From Congeria kusceri (taxonomy: Eukaryota > Mollusca > Bivalvia > Myida > Dreissenidae), in NCBI GenBank assembly GCA_027627225.1, contig CM051024.1:45741847-45805846 (forward strand): a stretch of 64,000 nt of DNA, read 5' to 3'. The notes below the pieces were generated by a model. The model was not told the origin of the DNA and ran no database searches. It saw only the letters and a list, made by a program, of their open reading frames with translations. This document shows, piece after piece, positions 35,841 through 48,280 of the stretch; within the stretch, counting starts at the first letter, position 1, and the number at the start of each line of letters is the position of its first letter. A program made the translations under genes and the position numbers.

Positions 35841-36543
35841 GCATAATTCTGACCTTGACCCCACCCATTCCCACCCAAAACTCCAAGTAAAGTATTACTA
35901 TTGGCTATCTTTGTATGTAGATTCATTCTCGAGTTAGAGAGTGGAAATCAAAAGTTGATGCCGCCACCCACCCGCAGGAATGTAAAATTTCTAAGTGAAA
36001 AAAGGCCCATAATTTTGACAAATTTCAAACTAGAGTTATCAAAATTTTTCATATAAGGAATAAGTATTTTAAGTTTGAATGAAATCCCTGAAGCATTTCT
36101 GAGAAACTAGCTTACCAAAATACTTTAACTTACCAAATAGCTTATATATAAAATTACTAAGTGTAAAAAGGCCCATATTTTTGACAAATTTCAAACTAGA
36201 GTTACCAAACTTGGCCTATAGGTTCATTTTAATATGGAGAATAAATGTTTAATTTGAATGAAATCCCTCAAGCCATTCCTGAGATACTAGCTTACCATAA
36301 AACTTTAACCTAGACCGGACGCTAACACCGACGCCATGGCGAGTAGAATAGCTTGCCCTAATACTTCAAAAAGTTGAGCTAAGAATAATTGAAGCAGAAC
36401 ATGCTGCTTATATCCACACCTGCTCTCGGCAATGAAGTTTCCGATAAAATTTCTTTGAAATCTGGCCAGTAGGTGCCGAGAAATAGCCTAGACAAGAATT
36501 GCGCTCAATATATTTCAGAAATTTTCAAAGTCTCATAACTCCA
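35841..36543 (+). repeat. Mixed repeat fragments
   Basis: An array-E fragment (GACCTTGACCCCACCCA, 35,852) is followed by two units of about 165 bp with GGCCCATAATTTTGACAAAT and AATCCCTCAAGCCATTCCTG (35,985-36,300). A GACGCTAACACCGACGCC end and a segment with TCTGGCCAGTAGGTGCCGAG (36,380-36,543) come next; the latter is related to 55,720-56,115. Confidence 0.7.
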
Positions 36544-36995
36544 AAACAAGAGGGCCATGATAGCCCTACGTAGCTCACCTGACTTTAAGGCATCATAATG
36601 GCTAATAACAAGAGGGAAAAATGGCACTAAACCCCTTACCTGAGTATAAAGATCTGGGCCTTGCAGTTTCAGAAGTTTTTTTAGTCTATATAAACCATGT
36701 GACCCACAAGGCATGGCCACTTTCTACCCCAGGGGCATAATTTGAACAATATTTGACATGGACCACTTTTCAATGTTGCATACCCAATATGATTCCACTG
36801 GGCCTTGCGGTTTCAGGAGAGAAGATTTATCAAGTCATTTTGCTATTTAAATGTATATAAACCATGTAACCCCAGGGGCATGGCCGCTTTTTACCCCAGA
36901 GATTTCATTTGAACACTCCACAATGTTTCACGCAATATATAACCTCTGGGCCTTACGGTTTCAACAAGGAAGATTTTTAAGGCCCACTCGCTTTT
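36544..36995 (+). repeat. Tandem array B3, truncated copy
   Basis: Starts with ACAAGAGGGCCATGATAGCC and the CTCACCTGA border. It contains just over two units and breaks off at about 36,990 in AAGGCCCACTCGC. Confidence 0.85.
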
Positions 36996-36999
36996 TTGC

Positions 37000-37800
37000 A
37001 AATTTTACAAATTATATGCATCCTGCACTCAACCATATGTGCTTATTATCTAACTGACAGTCCACAGTCTGTATAGTCCTCTATGGGCCAAATATAATGA
37101 CAGCAAAACAACTATCACTACCATAAAGGCAACACACTTTATTTTGATTGTTTCACTTAACACAAAAACCTTGCTTTTGTTTAGAGTGTAAAAATATAAT
37201 TTGTAATTTTATAAATTATTACTCACAGGGGTGAACAAATTTGATAGCATTTCAATTATTTGCCTCTTTATGTTTAATATAAACAAAACTAGAAAAAAAA
37301 AAATACTTTATGAAAAAACAACAATACATTAGGCACGCAAACACGCGCTCACGCACACACCGAGACATAATTCAATTAAATGTGCCCACTATTATGTTAT
37401 GATGTCTAATTCATTTGTATTCATTTGCGTATTATGATAAGACATTGTGTTTTAATAATGCTCTTAAACGATGAGCTGAAATATACTGTCGTTAACACAT
37501 TGTATTCTGTTGGGTGTTTGTTTATTTTTTATTTGTTTTTGTAGTCATCACGTAAAGACACTTTACAACACGATAAGTTGCTTTTAGTTATTATACCAGA
37601 ACACATGTCTGGTGACAACACGCCAAGCAGGGTGCAGCTGTTTGATCAGACCAAGTATATTTGAACACTGCTATGACACGTCTGTCTTATCTCATTCCCT
37701 ATATCCAACGCGAACTGTGAAGTGCTGTGTCTGGGTCGCGATAGAGATAATAAGCTAAACGCGATAAGCGATGTGAATCGTTTATATACCGGTAATATAT
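37000..37800. other. Non-coding stretch
   Basis: Nothing recognisable apart from short A runs (37,290-37,320) and a CACGCACACAC-type segment at 37,340. Confidence 0.4.
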
Positions 37801-37804
37801 AAAC

Positions 37805-38063
<259 letters not shown>

Positions 38064-38238
38064 GCAATGCATATTTGAAATGGTGAAAAGTCGGATATTG
38101 TACATGAGCATTATAACTGAAATAGTAATAATCCATGAAAAAAATACAAATAAATACAGATGTACATTAACTATAGTTATATTGTAATGTTAGAAATGAC
38201 ATTTTGAAATATTCAATGGTAATGCTAGATTAACTTTA

Positions 38239-38386
38239 ATGCAAATACTGAAATATATGCAACTACTACAATTACTGAAATATATGCAATTACTACAAAT
38301 ACTGAAATATATGCAATTACTACAAATACTGAAATATATGCAATTACTACAAATACTGAAATATATGCAATTACTACAATTACTTA
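38239..38386 (+). repeat. 27-bp minisatellite
   Basis: Five near-identical copies of a unit containing ACTGAAATATATGCAATTAC followed by TACAAAT, with the first and last copies slightly diverged. Confidence 0.93.
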
Positions 38387-38993
38387 GTTGCGTAATGAGA
38401 ATATTGGAGCCATACTGAACAATCTCGCCTTTCCTCTTAAGCCAGATAGTCTAGCTGATAAAATCGATAGTACTACCCGATTGCCCGTCAGCTGTTCGGT
38501 ACTATTTTTTCGGCTGGTTTCGATTTTATCTGATGAACGATATTGCCTTATCTAAGATTCAATCCCTCAACAATTTAATCTGGCTATCCTGTTAGCGCAG
38601 TGTTTTTGCGAGGGTATATTAGTATGCAAGAGATAAAGCGACACACTTATGTTTTCATTAACCGAATTTTTAGAAAAAAAAATCTGTTATGAGATTGTAT
38701 ATGTCGGCGTCAACTTTTTGTTTAATGCATTTTTTTAATGAAAATTTGGTTTCGTGGGATTTCCATGTTTCTGGTTTAATTTTTATTCTCTGTTGCAAGT
38801 TTATTTTCTATGCGATAAAGTTGAATATGCACCATATTTTCGACCGAGTTTATACTGATTTCTATCGGAAATAGGGTGATGTTACATAAGTGCAAATTCA
38901 CCCGCCTAAATTTTACAATAAAATAAAATAAATGGAACCATGTTGAAGAGCATAAAATTATCTTTTGCAAATCCATTTGTACTTTTCTGAGAG

Positions 38994-41434
38994 TAAACAA
39001 GAAATGTCTTTAAAAAAGACTATCGGCGTTGAAATTAATATTGAAATGTCATTTTTTTGCCCTTAATCTAATACAAGCGCACCAAGATGATCGGTTACGT
39101 GACTTCTCGGACCCCATATTTTTCGTACCCTACAAAGGAGACTTCTCGGACACTAGACTTTTTGGACTCCATAAGAAAACTTGTCGGCCCCAAAATTAAT
39201 TTGAGATAAACTCAATCATTGTTAATATCTGTACCGTGAATAAACCGAAAAGATAAATCCCCATGTTTCCACCAGTGATACATGAATAAGCTAAATACTA
39301 GTAATTTACGTAAACATAATTGATACATGAATTTGTAAGGCAAATTTAACAAATAAACATAGTCAGGAAATAATGAAAATTATTATTTATAGCAGACAAG
39401 TGTACATAGTTATGTTAAATAATATACTATATGTATCATAAGTATTGCTCATAGTGTATTCAGGCTACGCACATGAAGTTAAAGTAAGATGAATAACGTT
39501 TCGCCGTATTACGAGACTTCTTTCACCACATTTTACTGAAAGAAAGATGTTTAACATTTTTATAGATAGAATAAGAAGCTGAAAGAAAGGCAGGGGCGTA
39601 GCTTGGGTTATAAAAATGTATAGGCACAATAGGCGGAATCTACAAATTTACGCTGTAAGCGATAATTTTGGACCAAGAGTGTGTTTACTCGTATGTGGCT
39701 ACGAACAACTAACGTTAGCTAAACCCCGAATTTATCAACTAATTGTAAAATAAGCGTGTGTTTCATGAAATTTATTTCATTTTGACGTAATCGACTCATT
39801 TTCCAATGAGGTATCAACACAGCCAAGAAAGATCCCCTCACCCCCCCCACCCACCCCCTATTGTTTTTATTGCATTGTTGGCATATTTAAAGTTATCATC
39901 TCTGTAAAAAATGTATAGTCAGTTGCATATAGTGCCTAAAGGAAGCTACGCACCCGAAAGGTGCAATTATAAATAATTCTTAGTTCAACACAACCACAAT
40001 TCAAATATGAATTAAAATTAGCAGTAAGTGTATAAATTCTCCATTTCTCGTCTATTGAAATTCTCGGGTTTAGAATTCTCCGGATGCTAATTGATGCGTT
40101 TGTATTAACATAGCTTTACCGCGCTATTTTTAGAAAGATTCTTCTGCTGGAGTTGTACGAATTCACGGGGACGACAGTCGGTTACAGCGTACAATTATAT
40201 TTTTACACAATGATAAAATAATAGGAAATATAAGCTCAATCAAATTTGCTAATATTTTTTTTCGGCGTAGCTGTCTAAGATCACGTTTGACCTAGATTTT
40301 TTGCGATAATTTTATGTAGCGGGAAAACTGAATGTCAATAAAATTGGGCAAATTTTCTTATTTTAGGGAATGCAAACTTACAACAATGGTTTGATAGCTA
40401 CCAATAACTGTTGCATAATTTTGAGGATTAAAATTTACATAATTGTTCACATAAGCGGTTAAAGTAAAGTTATAAACAAATCTTCGACGTACACTCTATA
40501 ACTGAACATAATTATGAACAAGTTTACTGATTGTATGTCATGAACATAATGTAATATTCATTCACATTATGTAATATTCACTCACATAATGAACTAATTA
40601 TTTTGTTTAGCCTACATCAACGGCGCGCTCTATAAATAGCAATTACAATGATCCCATTGGTTTGACCGATATCTGAGAATTATTGTGCACTGAAACGTTT
40701 CGGAGCCAAACGTAGATATTCGGTGAAGATCGGTATAAAATGGTATATTCTAGCGTATTGAACACAATCCAGAGAAAGGGTTGCATCATTGTAAAAATAG
40801 CGCGCGTTATAGCTGTGCTAATATACTTTCATCAATTAGCGTCCGGAGAATCATAAACCCGAGAATGATAATACATGGGAAATTTATATTTATAAACTTA
40901 CTGTGCATGTTAATTTATATTTAAATTGCGGTTAATTTTTATTAAAAATTATTTATAATTGCATCTTTCTATCAACTTCTGTAGATGTTATTCAATCTCT
41001 AAAATATTTAACATCTTTCTATAAATAAAATGTGGTGAAAGAAGTCTCGTAATACTAGTACGTCGAAATGTTGTGCAAAGTTACTTTTACTTCATTTGCG
41101 TAGCATGACTACACTATTTGCACAACTAATGATACGTATAGCATATTATTAAACATAACTATGTACACTGGTTTGATATATAATAATTTTCATTCATTCC
41201 CGCAATTATTTTCTGACAATGCTAATTTGTTAAATACCTGACAAACTCCGTTTGGGTCCGTTAAGTTTTCTTATGGTTTCCGAAAAATCTACAGTCCGAG
41301 ACAAAAGAAACTGGGGTCCGAGAAGTCACGTAACCGATTATATTGTCCCTCTTGTATTATGTTTCGAGTAAACAATGACATCTAAATATTAATTGCAACG
41401 CCGATTGTCGTTTTTTAAATACATTTTTTGTTTG
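38994..41434. mobile_element. Long inverted-repeat element, with a further copy of one arm at 60.5 kb
   Basis: The left arm (38,994 to about 39,570) includes GGTTACGTGACTTCTCGGAC, CCATAAGAAAACTT and TACGAGACTTCTTTCACCAC. The right arm (41,434 down to about 41,010) has the same blocks in the same order on the opposite strand. The arms are about 430-580 bp with moderate divergence. The middle holds a 366-bp TIR insertion and AT-rich DNA, with no coding frame. 60,468-60,895 repeats the left arm directly. Confidence 0.75.
39591..39956. mobile_element. 366-bp MITE (CAGGGGCGTAGCTT end)
   Basis: The left end is CAGGGGCGTAGCTT; the right end, reverse-complemented, is CGGGTGCGTAGCTT. TATAGGCAC on the left and its inverse-like GTGCCTA on the right extend the TIR. 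AAAGG flanks both sides (39,586-39,590 and 39,957-39,961), a possible 5-bp target duplication. No coding capacity. Confidence 0.65.
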
Positions 41435-41905
41435 CTTATTTATCAGAAAAATACCAGAAATTTACCACTTTATATTTTGTGCAGTCAACATTGTACGTTG
41501 TGACCGACTGTTGTCCCCGTGAATTGTAGCATTGTAATTGCCAGTTATAGTGCGCGCCGAATATGTAGGCTAAACAATATAGTTATTTCATTATGTGAAT
41601 GAATATAACATTCTGATCATGACATAAAATTAGTAAAATTGTTCATAATTATGTTTATTTCTAGAGTGTATTTCGAAAATATGTTAAAACTTTATTTTAA
41701 CCGCTCATGTAAACAAATATGTTAATTTTAATCCCGAAAAGTATGCAACAGTTATTGGTATACGTTAAACGATTGTTTTAAATTTGCATTCCATACAATT
41801 TGAAAATGTGCCCGATTATAATTGACTTTCAATTTTCCCGCTGCATACTTATCACAAGAAATCTAGGTCAAAAGTAATCTTATCCAGCTACGCCTAAAAA
41901 AAATA
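40140..41905. repeat. Second inverted pair (TTCGGCGTAGCTG), overlapping the long element
   Basis: 40,140-40,660 (CGGTTACAGCGTACAAT, TTCGGCGTAGCTGTCTAAGA, TGACCTAGATTTTTTGCGAT) is an inverted relative of 41,460-41,905 (ATTGTACGTTGTGACCG, AGAAATCTAGGTCAAAAGTA, CAGCTACGCC). 61,080-61,560 repeats the second arm directly. The overlap with the 38,994-41,434 element implies nested insertion or rearrangement, whose order I could not resolve. Confidence 0.65.
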
Positions 41906-42045
41906 AGGAAGCTATTTAACGCTCCCTATCAAATCAATGTAAATGTTATGTGAGAAGTATCGAATTTTGCGCCGCGCTGAGAAGCGAGATTGTTGCACAT
42001 GATGTATCATGACGGAAGTTTTCATGAAATCAAAAATTAGGACAA

Positions 42046-43547
42046 TGGGACGTTTAAAATTATATCGTGGAATGTAAATGGACTTGTGCAAAAATTAAAT
42101 GATATTGACTTTCTAGAATACATTAATCAATATGACATTATTTTATTCAGTGAAACATGGACCAATAAAAAGGCCAAACAAAATCTGAATATTCAAAGTT
42201 TTGAAAGTATACATATTTATGGACATAAATCTTACGGAGTTAAAAAGGGTCGACAAGCCGGAGGTATTTCAGTTTATCATAAACATTCATTAAAAGACAT
42301 AGTATCAGTTGTAGAAATAAATAATTTCGGAATAATTTGGTTAAAGTTAGATAGTACATTGCTGAATTTTGATAAAAATGTCTATATTTGTTGTACTTAC
42401 ATTCCGCCTGTTAATTCGACAGTTTTAAAAGATGAGGATTTTGATTTTTTCGAAGAAATTGAAAACAATATAGAAAATTATTGTAATTTAGGACACACCT
42501 TCATTGTTGGAGATTTAAATTCATGAACTGGTTTACTATCTGATTTATTAGAATATAATAAACATTTAGACGACAAATACATTGAGAATACGTATTCAAT
42601 TGAACCAAATTCAGGACACGCATGCTTTCCTAAACGAATGAATGAAGATCACACAATTGACTGTAAAGGTCGAACATTAATCTCTCTCCGCAAATCAACC
42701 ATTCATATAATAGGTAACGGGCGTTTGCCCGGTGATAGGGCGGGTAATTACGCTTTCACCTCACCACGTGGTCTAAGCGTAACAGACTATTTGTTACTAC
42801 ACCGCGATACATTTCACGGTAATGTCATTCACGAATTTGAAATACATGATTGGACAGAATTCTCTGAACACGATGCACTGTATTTCAGTTTCCTCACAAC
42901 TAACAACCTACACGTTCAAAACAATGAAACGAAAACGCAGCAACAAGAATTAAAAATAATTTTTGATTGTGATAAAACACACGAATTTAATGTTTTAATA
43001 AATGAAAACAAACAGGTATTAGATACAATTTTTACTGAAAATAATACAAATAATCAGATTGATATTTTAACACATTCTTTGCAAGAAAACAGCGCTAATG
43101 TATTTGGAAAATTGATTACAACAAACAATAAAAATAAAATACATTTCAAAATGCCAGAATGGTTTGACGATAATTGTAAAACAGCAAAATACAACTTTAA
43201 TAGCGCAAAAAAATAGCTTCACTAAGAACAAATCTAACGAAAATAGACAACAATTTGTACACTGCAGAACTAAATATAATAATGTTCGCAGAAATGCAAA
43301 GCATAAATATAAAGTAAATGAAAGTGCACGGCTGTGTAATATTGCAAAAAAACAACCGAAAACATTTTGGAAAACTTTTAAAAAATACTACAAACCAAAT
43401 AATATAAATACGGATCAAACGAAAATGAACGACATGTTCAATCATTTTAAAGACTTGATTGGAAATGAATCGGTAGATAATATAGATAATGATATAAATA
43501 ATAGAAATATACCAGAAAATGAGAATATAAATAACTTGATAGATTAA
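42046..43547 (+). mobile_element. Non-LTR retrotransposon fragment, endonuclease domain only
   Basis: The reading starts after a TAG at about 42,036 with FKIISWNVNG. It shows the endonuclease-fold landmarks SETWTN, GGISVYHK and GDLNS, an in-frame TGA at 42,524-42,526, and then TG, SVTDYLLLH and SEHDALYFSF. The TGA sits where the family has an Arg codon, so CGA to TGA is likely. The frame continues unbroken to about 43,200, slips by one base at a run of seven A, and resumes with FWKTFKKYYKP to a stop at 43,547. Nothing of the reverse transcriptase follows. It is related in style to the minus-strand LINE at 2.6-5.5 kb. It is inactive. Confidence 0.85.
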
Positions 43548-43549
43548 TC

Positions 43550-45045
43550 AATTTTAATTACTGCCTTTTAAGTGGTTTATAACTTATAGTTAGCCACGCC
43601 CAATTATCACTTATCAATGAAAACTGGTGGTAGTTTTACTAGATTCATAAGCCCCACGCTTTCACTGCTTTTTATTAGCTAACTCCGCCTTCGAGTCACT
43701 GCGCGTGCGTAGCGATTAATCACTAAAGATATCATTGGCGCCGAAAAGCGGTGAATTACGTAATTCAGCGGTTGAAAACTGAGGAAAAACGCTGAAAACC
43801 GTTTGAACAGGTAAAAACGGTTTGACACGCATTTTATTTGCGATTCTTTGTTTACCGATTAATCGCGGAACATAATTGCTGACCCTACTGTAAATCATGG
43901 ATTGCATAATAATAAATAAAGTAAAATGCCTAGAAATAGACTTGTATTCAATTATTTTGTATAGTTATCATGTATATGTACTTATATGTGATTATTTATT
44001 TAAAAGTGAACATCTTTTTTTATTGTGGTTAGTCCTAGTTTTATTTAGTCGTTATTTCGTAAACATCTGCGCAGATAAAAGGTTGTTTTTTTTATTGTTT
44101 TTTTTTTAAATAAAATTTGTTTTAAGGCCAGCAAGCCAGCTCTCCATAAAATCCGCTCCAATATGTATCCTTTAGCCCTAATAATGTATCCGCATAACAT
44201 AAATAGAAATAGTTTGATTCACATTTTTACATTGCATGGTCAAAAAGAATAAATAAAGTATAAACATGAGCAAAGAACAAATGTATGGTGTTTGTTTCTG
44301 TTTGCTAATTGATCTGTTTGCCTATTTGATGAGAACTCTGCAAGAAAACAGTTACACAGAGTACAAAACAAACGACCAAATGGGGCTTTATAAACTTTGC
44401 CTCAAGGTAAAACATTTTAACGTTTTCAAAAAAACTGTTTATTTATAAAACATTGTGATGCAACAAAAGCTTTAGAGTGATACCGAGCTAATACGTAACG
44501 TTTACTACAATTTTGACCATAAACATACAAATTCAACAAAAACATTAAAAAACTAATTTGCAGATCAAAATAAATATTGAAAGAGGGATAAATAAAAATT
44601 TAACAAACACAAACATAATGCACATTTTTACAGATAAGAGTAATGAACGGTTTGAAGAAACCACATATTTCAGTCAAATAACAGACATCGAATTGAACAA
44701 CGTCTTGCTTTTTTACATGGTAGTCACCCTAAAACCAAGCAAACTTCGTAATAAAACTATGCAGAGTCATCCTGTGGATCTCGCAAAAAAAAACCCGCAA
44801 CAACTTGAAAAATGTGCAAGCTGCATTAAATTTCCACCTCTTAGAGCTGAATGACATGGTAGATAATAAGTTCAAAACAATCCTCGAAGTAGGCTAAAAT
44901 AGGCCAATTTAGCATAAGTAAACAATTTCCAAGAATGATCTGCTGAAACTTCACAGGTTCTTTGTCTTGGACATTGATCCAGTCGCATTAAAGAAATGCG
45001 CAATAAAACACTGTATGTAAAGGTTATATTGGGCGATATTAGAAC
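43550..45045. other. Non-coding stretch
   Basis: No gene is supported. 43,720-43,870 has several GCGGTTGAAAAC/AAACGGTTTGA-type repeats. The frames near 44,266 and 44,558 lack any recognisable domain, and their base composition matches the surroundings. Confidence 0.4.
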
Positions 45046-45932
45046 GATACAATATCGTGCCTCGCTTCGTGTCTCGTCTGAATATCACGTATCGTGGTTT
45101 GAAAATCCACCGCGAGACTCGAGCGGTATTTGAACGATATAATATCGTGCCTCGCTTTGTGTCTTGCCTGAATACATCTTCGCATCTCGTGTCTCGGCCT
45201 TTGAACACGAGGCACGATAATTGCGAGAGACACGAAGCGAGGCACGATATTTCACCACGATACACGAAGCGAGACACGAGAATTGCGCGAAACAGGAAGC
45301 GAGACACGGTATTTGGCAGCAAGATTTCATGGTATGGGATACTGTGACAGTGCGAGATCTCGTGTTACAATATCATGCCTCGCTTCGTGTCTTGCGGGAA
45401 TATCGTGTCTCGCTTTGTGTTTCGTGCAATTCTCGTGTCTCGCCATCGCCGTAAGAGGTTAGATATTCCATATGGCACTAACCGGACGACCCGCATTCGT
45501 TCATTAGGAAAAAGAGTGTTTTCCTGCTTTGTTTCCCTGCTTTCAAACCGCGAGACTCGATATAATATAATGCCTCGCTTCGTGTCCCACCTGAATATCG
45601 TGTATCGCTTCGTGTCTCGCTTCGCATCTCGTGCCTCGACCTCTAAACGCGAGGCAAGAGAATTGCGTGAGACACGAAGCGAGGCATGATATTTTACCGC
45701 GAGACGCGAAGCGAGGCACGAGAATTGCGCGAAACACGAAGCGAGACACGATATTTTACCGCGATATATCGTGGTATGGGATACTGCGACAGTGCGAGAT
45801 CTCGTGTTACAATATCGTGCCTCGCTTCGTGTCTCGCGGGAATATCGTGTTTCGCTTCGTGTTTCGCGCAATTCTCGTGTCTCACCCTCGCCGTAAGAGG
45901 CACGATATTTCATATGGCCTAACCGGATTCCG
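45046..45932. repeat. CpG-rich palindromic array (GAGACACGAAGCGAGGCACG)
   Basis: The motif GAGACACGAAGCGAGGCACG and its inverse CGTGCCTCGCTTCGTGTCTC occur many times in alternating orientation, linked by ATATT and AGAATTGCG. The block from GGTATGGGATACTG to CCATATGGC.CTAACCGG is present twice (45,331-45,484 and 45,773-45,926), 442 bp apart. Several overlapping frames rich in Arg-His-Glu-Ala on both strands follow from the repeat and are not genes. Confidence 0.85.
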
Positions 45933-46524
45933 TACATTGTAGTATTCTTTCAACGATATTCAAAATGTATTTAAAAACAAATCTTCGTAGACAAGCTGTT
46001 ATGGTATTTTATTAGTCTTTTTAAACCAGTGATAGTAAAATAGAAATTAACTCCGTCAGCGATCGATACTACGCGCGACTGTGTATTCACAAAGCGTTAC
46101 TTTACACAACAGAACTACTGTAACAATAAATCTTACTGGTTGAATTGTATAAACTTGTAACATATTTTACGTTAACCTTTAAAGGTACATGCGCAGATAT
46201 TGTTCATAACCACTAACTAATGTATGATACACCAAAGGTTCACGAGCATTACTAAGTATATGCGTATCGTTGATAGCAAATATCCTCATGTATTCAATTT
46301 TATTTTCAACGACTTTATTATAGTTCGCTGAATATTACTCGAACGAGTTAAATGCACACGTTAAGCATGCGTTCATGTATGAACACATTTATTTTAATTT
46401 CAGTAAGTATAAGGTTAACAACAACTAAATAATTTTAAACTTTTTTATTGAGTAAATATACATCAACACTGTAAAACGATGGTCTACAAATCTTAAAACA
46501 GATTCGACCCTCAATCCTCATGAT

Positions 46525-46665
46525 GAATGGTAAATGAGTGTTCTGCAAACGTGAGGGGTGTAAATGAGAGTGTTCTGCAAACATGAGGGGTGTAAATGAG
46601 AGTGTTCTGCAAACATGATAGGTGTAAATGAGAGTGTTCTGCAAACATGAGGGATGAGAGTCGAA
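46525..46665 (+). repeat. 32-bp minisatellite
   Basis: About four copies of GGTGTAAATGAGAGTGTTCT followed by GCAAACATGAGG. It is flanked by AAAACAGATTCGACCCTCA on the left and GAGAGTCGAATCGGTTTTAA on the right, which are inverted relative to each other. Confidence 0.88.
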
Positions 46666-47260
46666 TCGGTTTTAAGAATACCAGTCGAAACTAGTCCTGT
46701 ATGGCTGGGATTCCGAGCTAAGCTATTATTAAAATAGGAATTACCTGTATTTTATTTCTTAAGCTTAACGCATCTGCGTAATACAGGACGACACTTTCCG
46801 CCTTCAGCGGATTTATGTTTTAGAATAGACTTCCTTGAAACAGAAAATACCATAAAAGTTTTATCACGGATTAACCTGTGCGGACGACACTATGCACATG
46901 CATTAAACCCGGGGTTTCCACGACACGCCTCAAGTATTTTATTAGTATAGTAGTATAACACATTTATATAAGATCTATGCGTAGCTGTATTAACTACTGA
47001 TCAATGAGTGTCTTGATTCATCGGCAAACGATGGGATATTGGATTTGTTTACAAATAAAAATAAAAACCATAATAAGTAATTGTGGTGAATATCAGCATG
47101 ACTGTCCATATATTAAATTTTCAAAAGTAACCCTAACATCAGTGAGTAATTCCATGACATGATTCATGGGATCCCATGTGAGGAACCCAAACAATCGAGC
47201 CCCATATGTTTCTATAATAAGCTTTTTTAAAATGCCTATTGTAGATGCAATGTAAAGCGA

Positions 47261-47552
47261 ATGCACCTATCAATATTGGGGGGGAGCGGCGGGCATATAT
47301 GGGACTTTAGACTGAAAGTGAAATTGACATGCCAAATGATTCCGGGTCCCGGGAAAAATTCACTTTGGTCAGATTTTAGATCCCAGTAATATTGGACCGA
47401 GAGGCATTTGATACCCCTATAGCAACTCCCACTGAGAGGATTAAAAATGCTTGGCTCTAAGTGGAGAATTAGACCCCCCAAAATAAAATTAGTCAAATTC
47501 CCCTGCGTCAGCCCGCCGCTCCCCTACTGGGGGGACATATTGATAGGTGCAT
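47261..47552. mobile_element. 292-bp MITE (ATGCACCTATCAATAT ends)
   Basis: The 16-bp ends ATGCACCTATCAATAT are perfect inverted repeats, followed by G-rich sequence and GAGCGGCGGGC on both sides. No coding capacity. The 86-codon frame inside it is not a gene. Confidence 0.85.
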
Positions 47553-47584
47553 AATTGCAGGCATTTATGATATAATATATAATG

Positions 47585-48272
47585 CAGGGATGGCATCGAA
47601 TACCAAAATCAATATTCGAATATTCGCTTTTTCATTCAATCGATTATTCGAATATTCGCATAGATTTATATTAATTACATTAAGCTTTGGGACCTAGTCC
47701 ACACCAAGTAAATATTGTGTACAGAGTTTTAGTCGTATCGTATTAACGCGTTAATGGCATTAATCATAAACCACTGAAGTCCCATGTCAAGTGGTGTCTT
47801 TTAATTAAGAATAGTAACAATAATCTACAATGCACGTATTTTTATCAAGTTGGAAAATGTGTCGATAAGCATATATGTTTATCCGCCAATTTGAGAAACA
47901 TTTCTCAGCTATAATGACTGCTAAATGTGTGTTCGGACTTTATTAACCTTTTCACAGGTTCACTTACCTGTTAAATGTTAAGGCTTCATATTGTCCGATG
48001 TACCGATGTATTTATTGTATACTGGCGACTAGATGATGACCACTGACACGGACCCGTATATTCAACATCTTTGTCTGTCACATGACACGGGGCTAATCTA
48101 TTGAAAACATGTGTTGTGTATGTACTGGTGAAATATGGGTTTTATGTTCTACTTTCTACAATCAATATATTAATGTTTTATAAAGCAATAAAACTACGAA
48201 TATTCGAATATTGTTTTAACTATTCGATTAACGATAATTCAATCGAATATTCGAATAGTTTTGCCATCCCTA
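47585..48272. mobile_element. hAT-like non-autonomous element with exact 8-bp target duplication
   Basis: The left end is CAGGGATGGCA; the right end, reverse-complemented, is TAGGGATGGCA. ATATAATG occurs immediately outside both ends (47,577-47,584 and 48,273-48,280). An 8-bp duplication and a CAGGGATGGCA-type end suit the hAT superfamily. Sub-terminal AATATTCGAATATTCG palindromes are repeated near both ends. There is no transposase frame. Confidence 0.9.
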
Positions 48273-48280
48273 ATATAATG

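Noticed and set aside
38580..38615. Third SINE head (GTTAGCGCAGTG)
   Set aside because: Only box A and a few bases agree; no box B follows, so I did not annotate it.
43897..44109. 70-codon hydrophobic frame
   Set aside because: AT-rich composition explains the Leu/Phe/Tyr bias; no neighbouring exon.
45365..45937. 190-codon minus-strand frame with Arg-His-Glu repeats
   Set aside because: Palindromic CpG repeat gives similar frames on both strands; no domain and no splice context.
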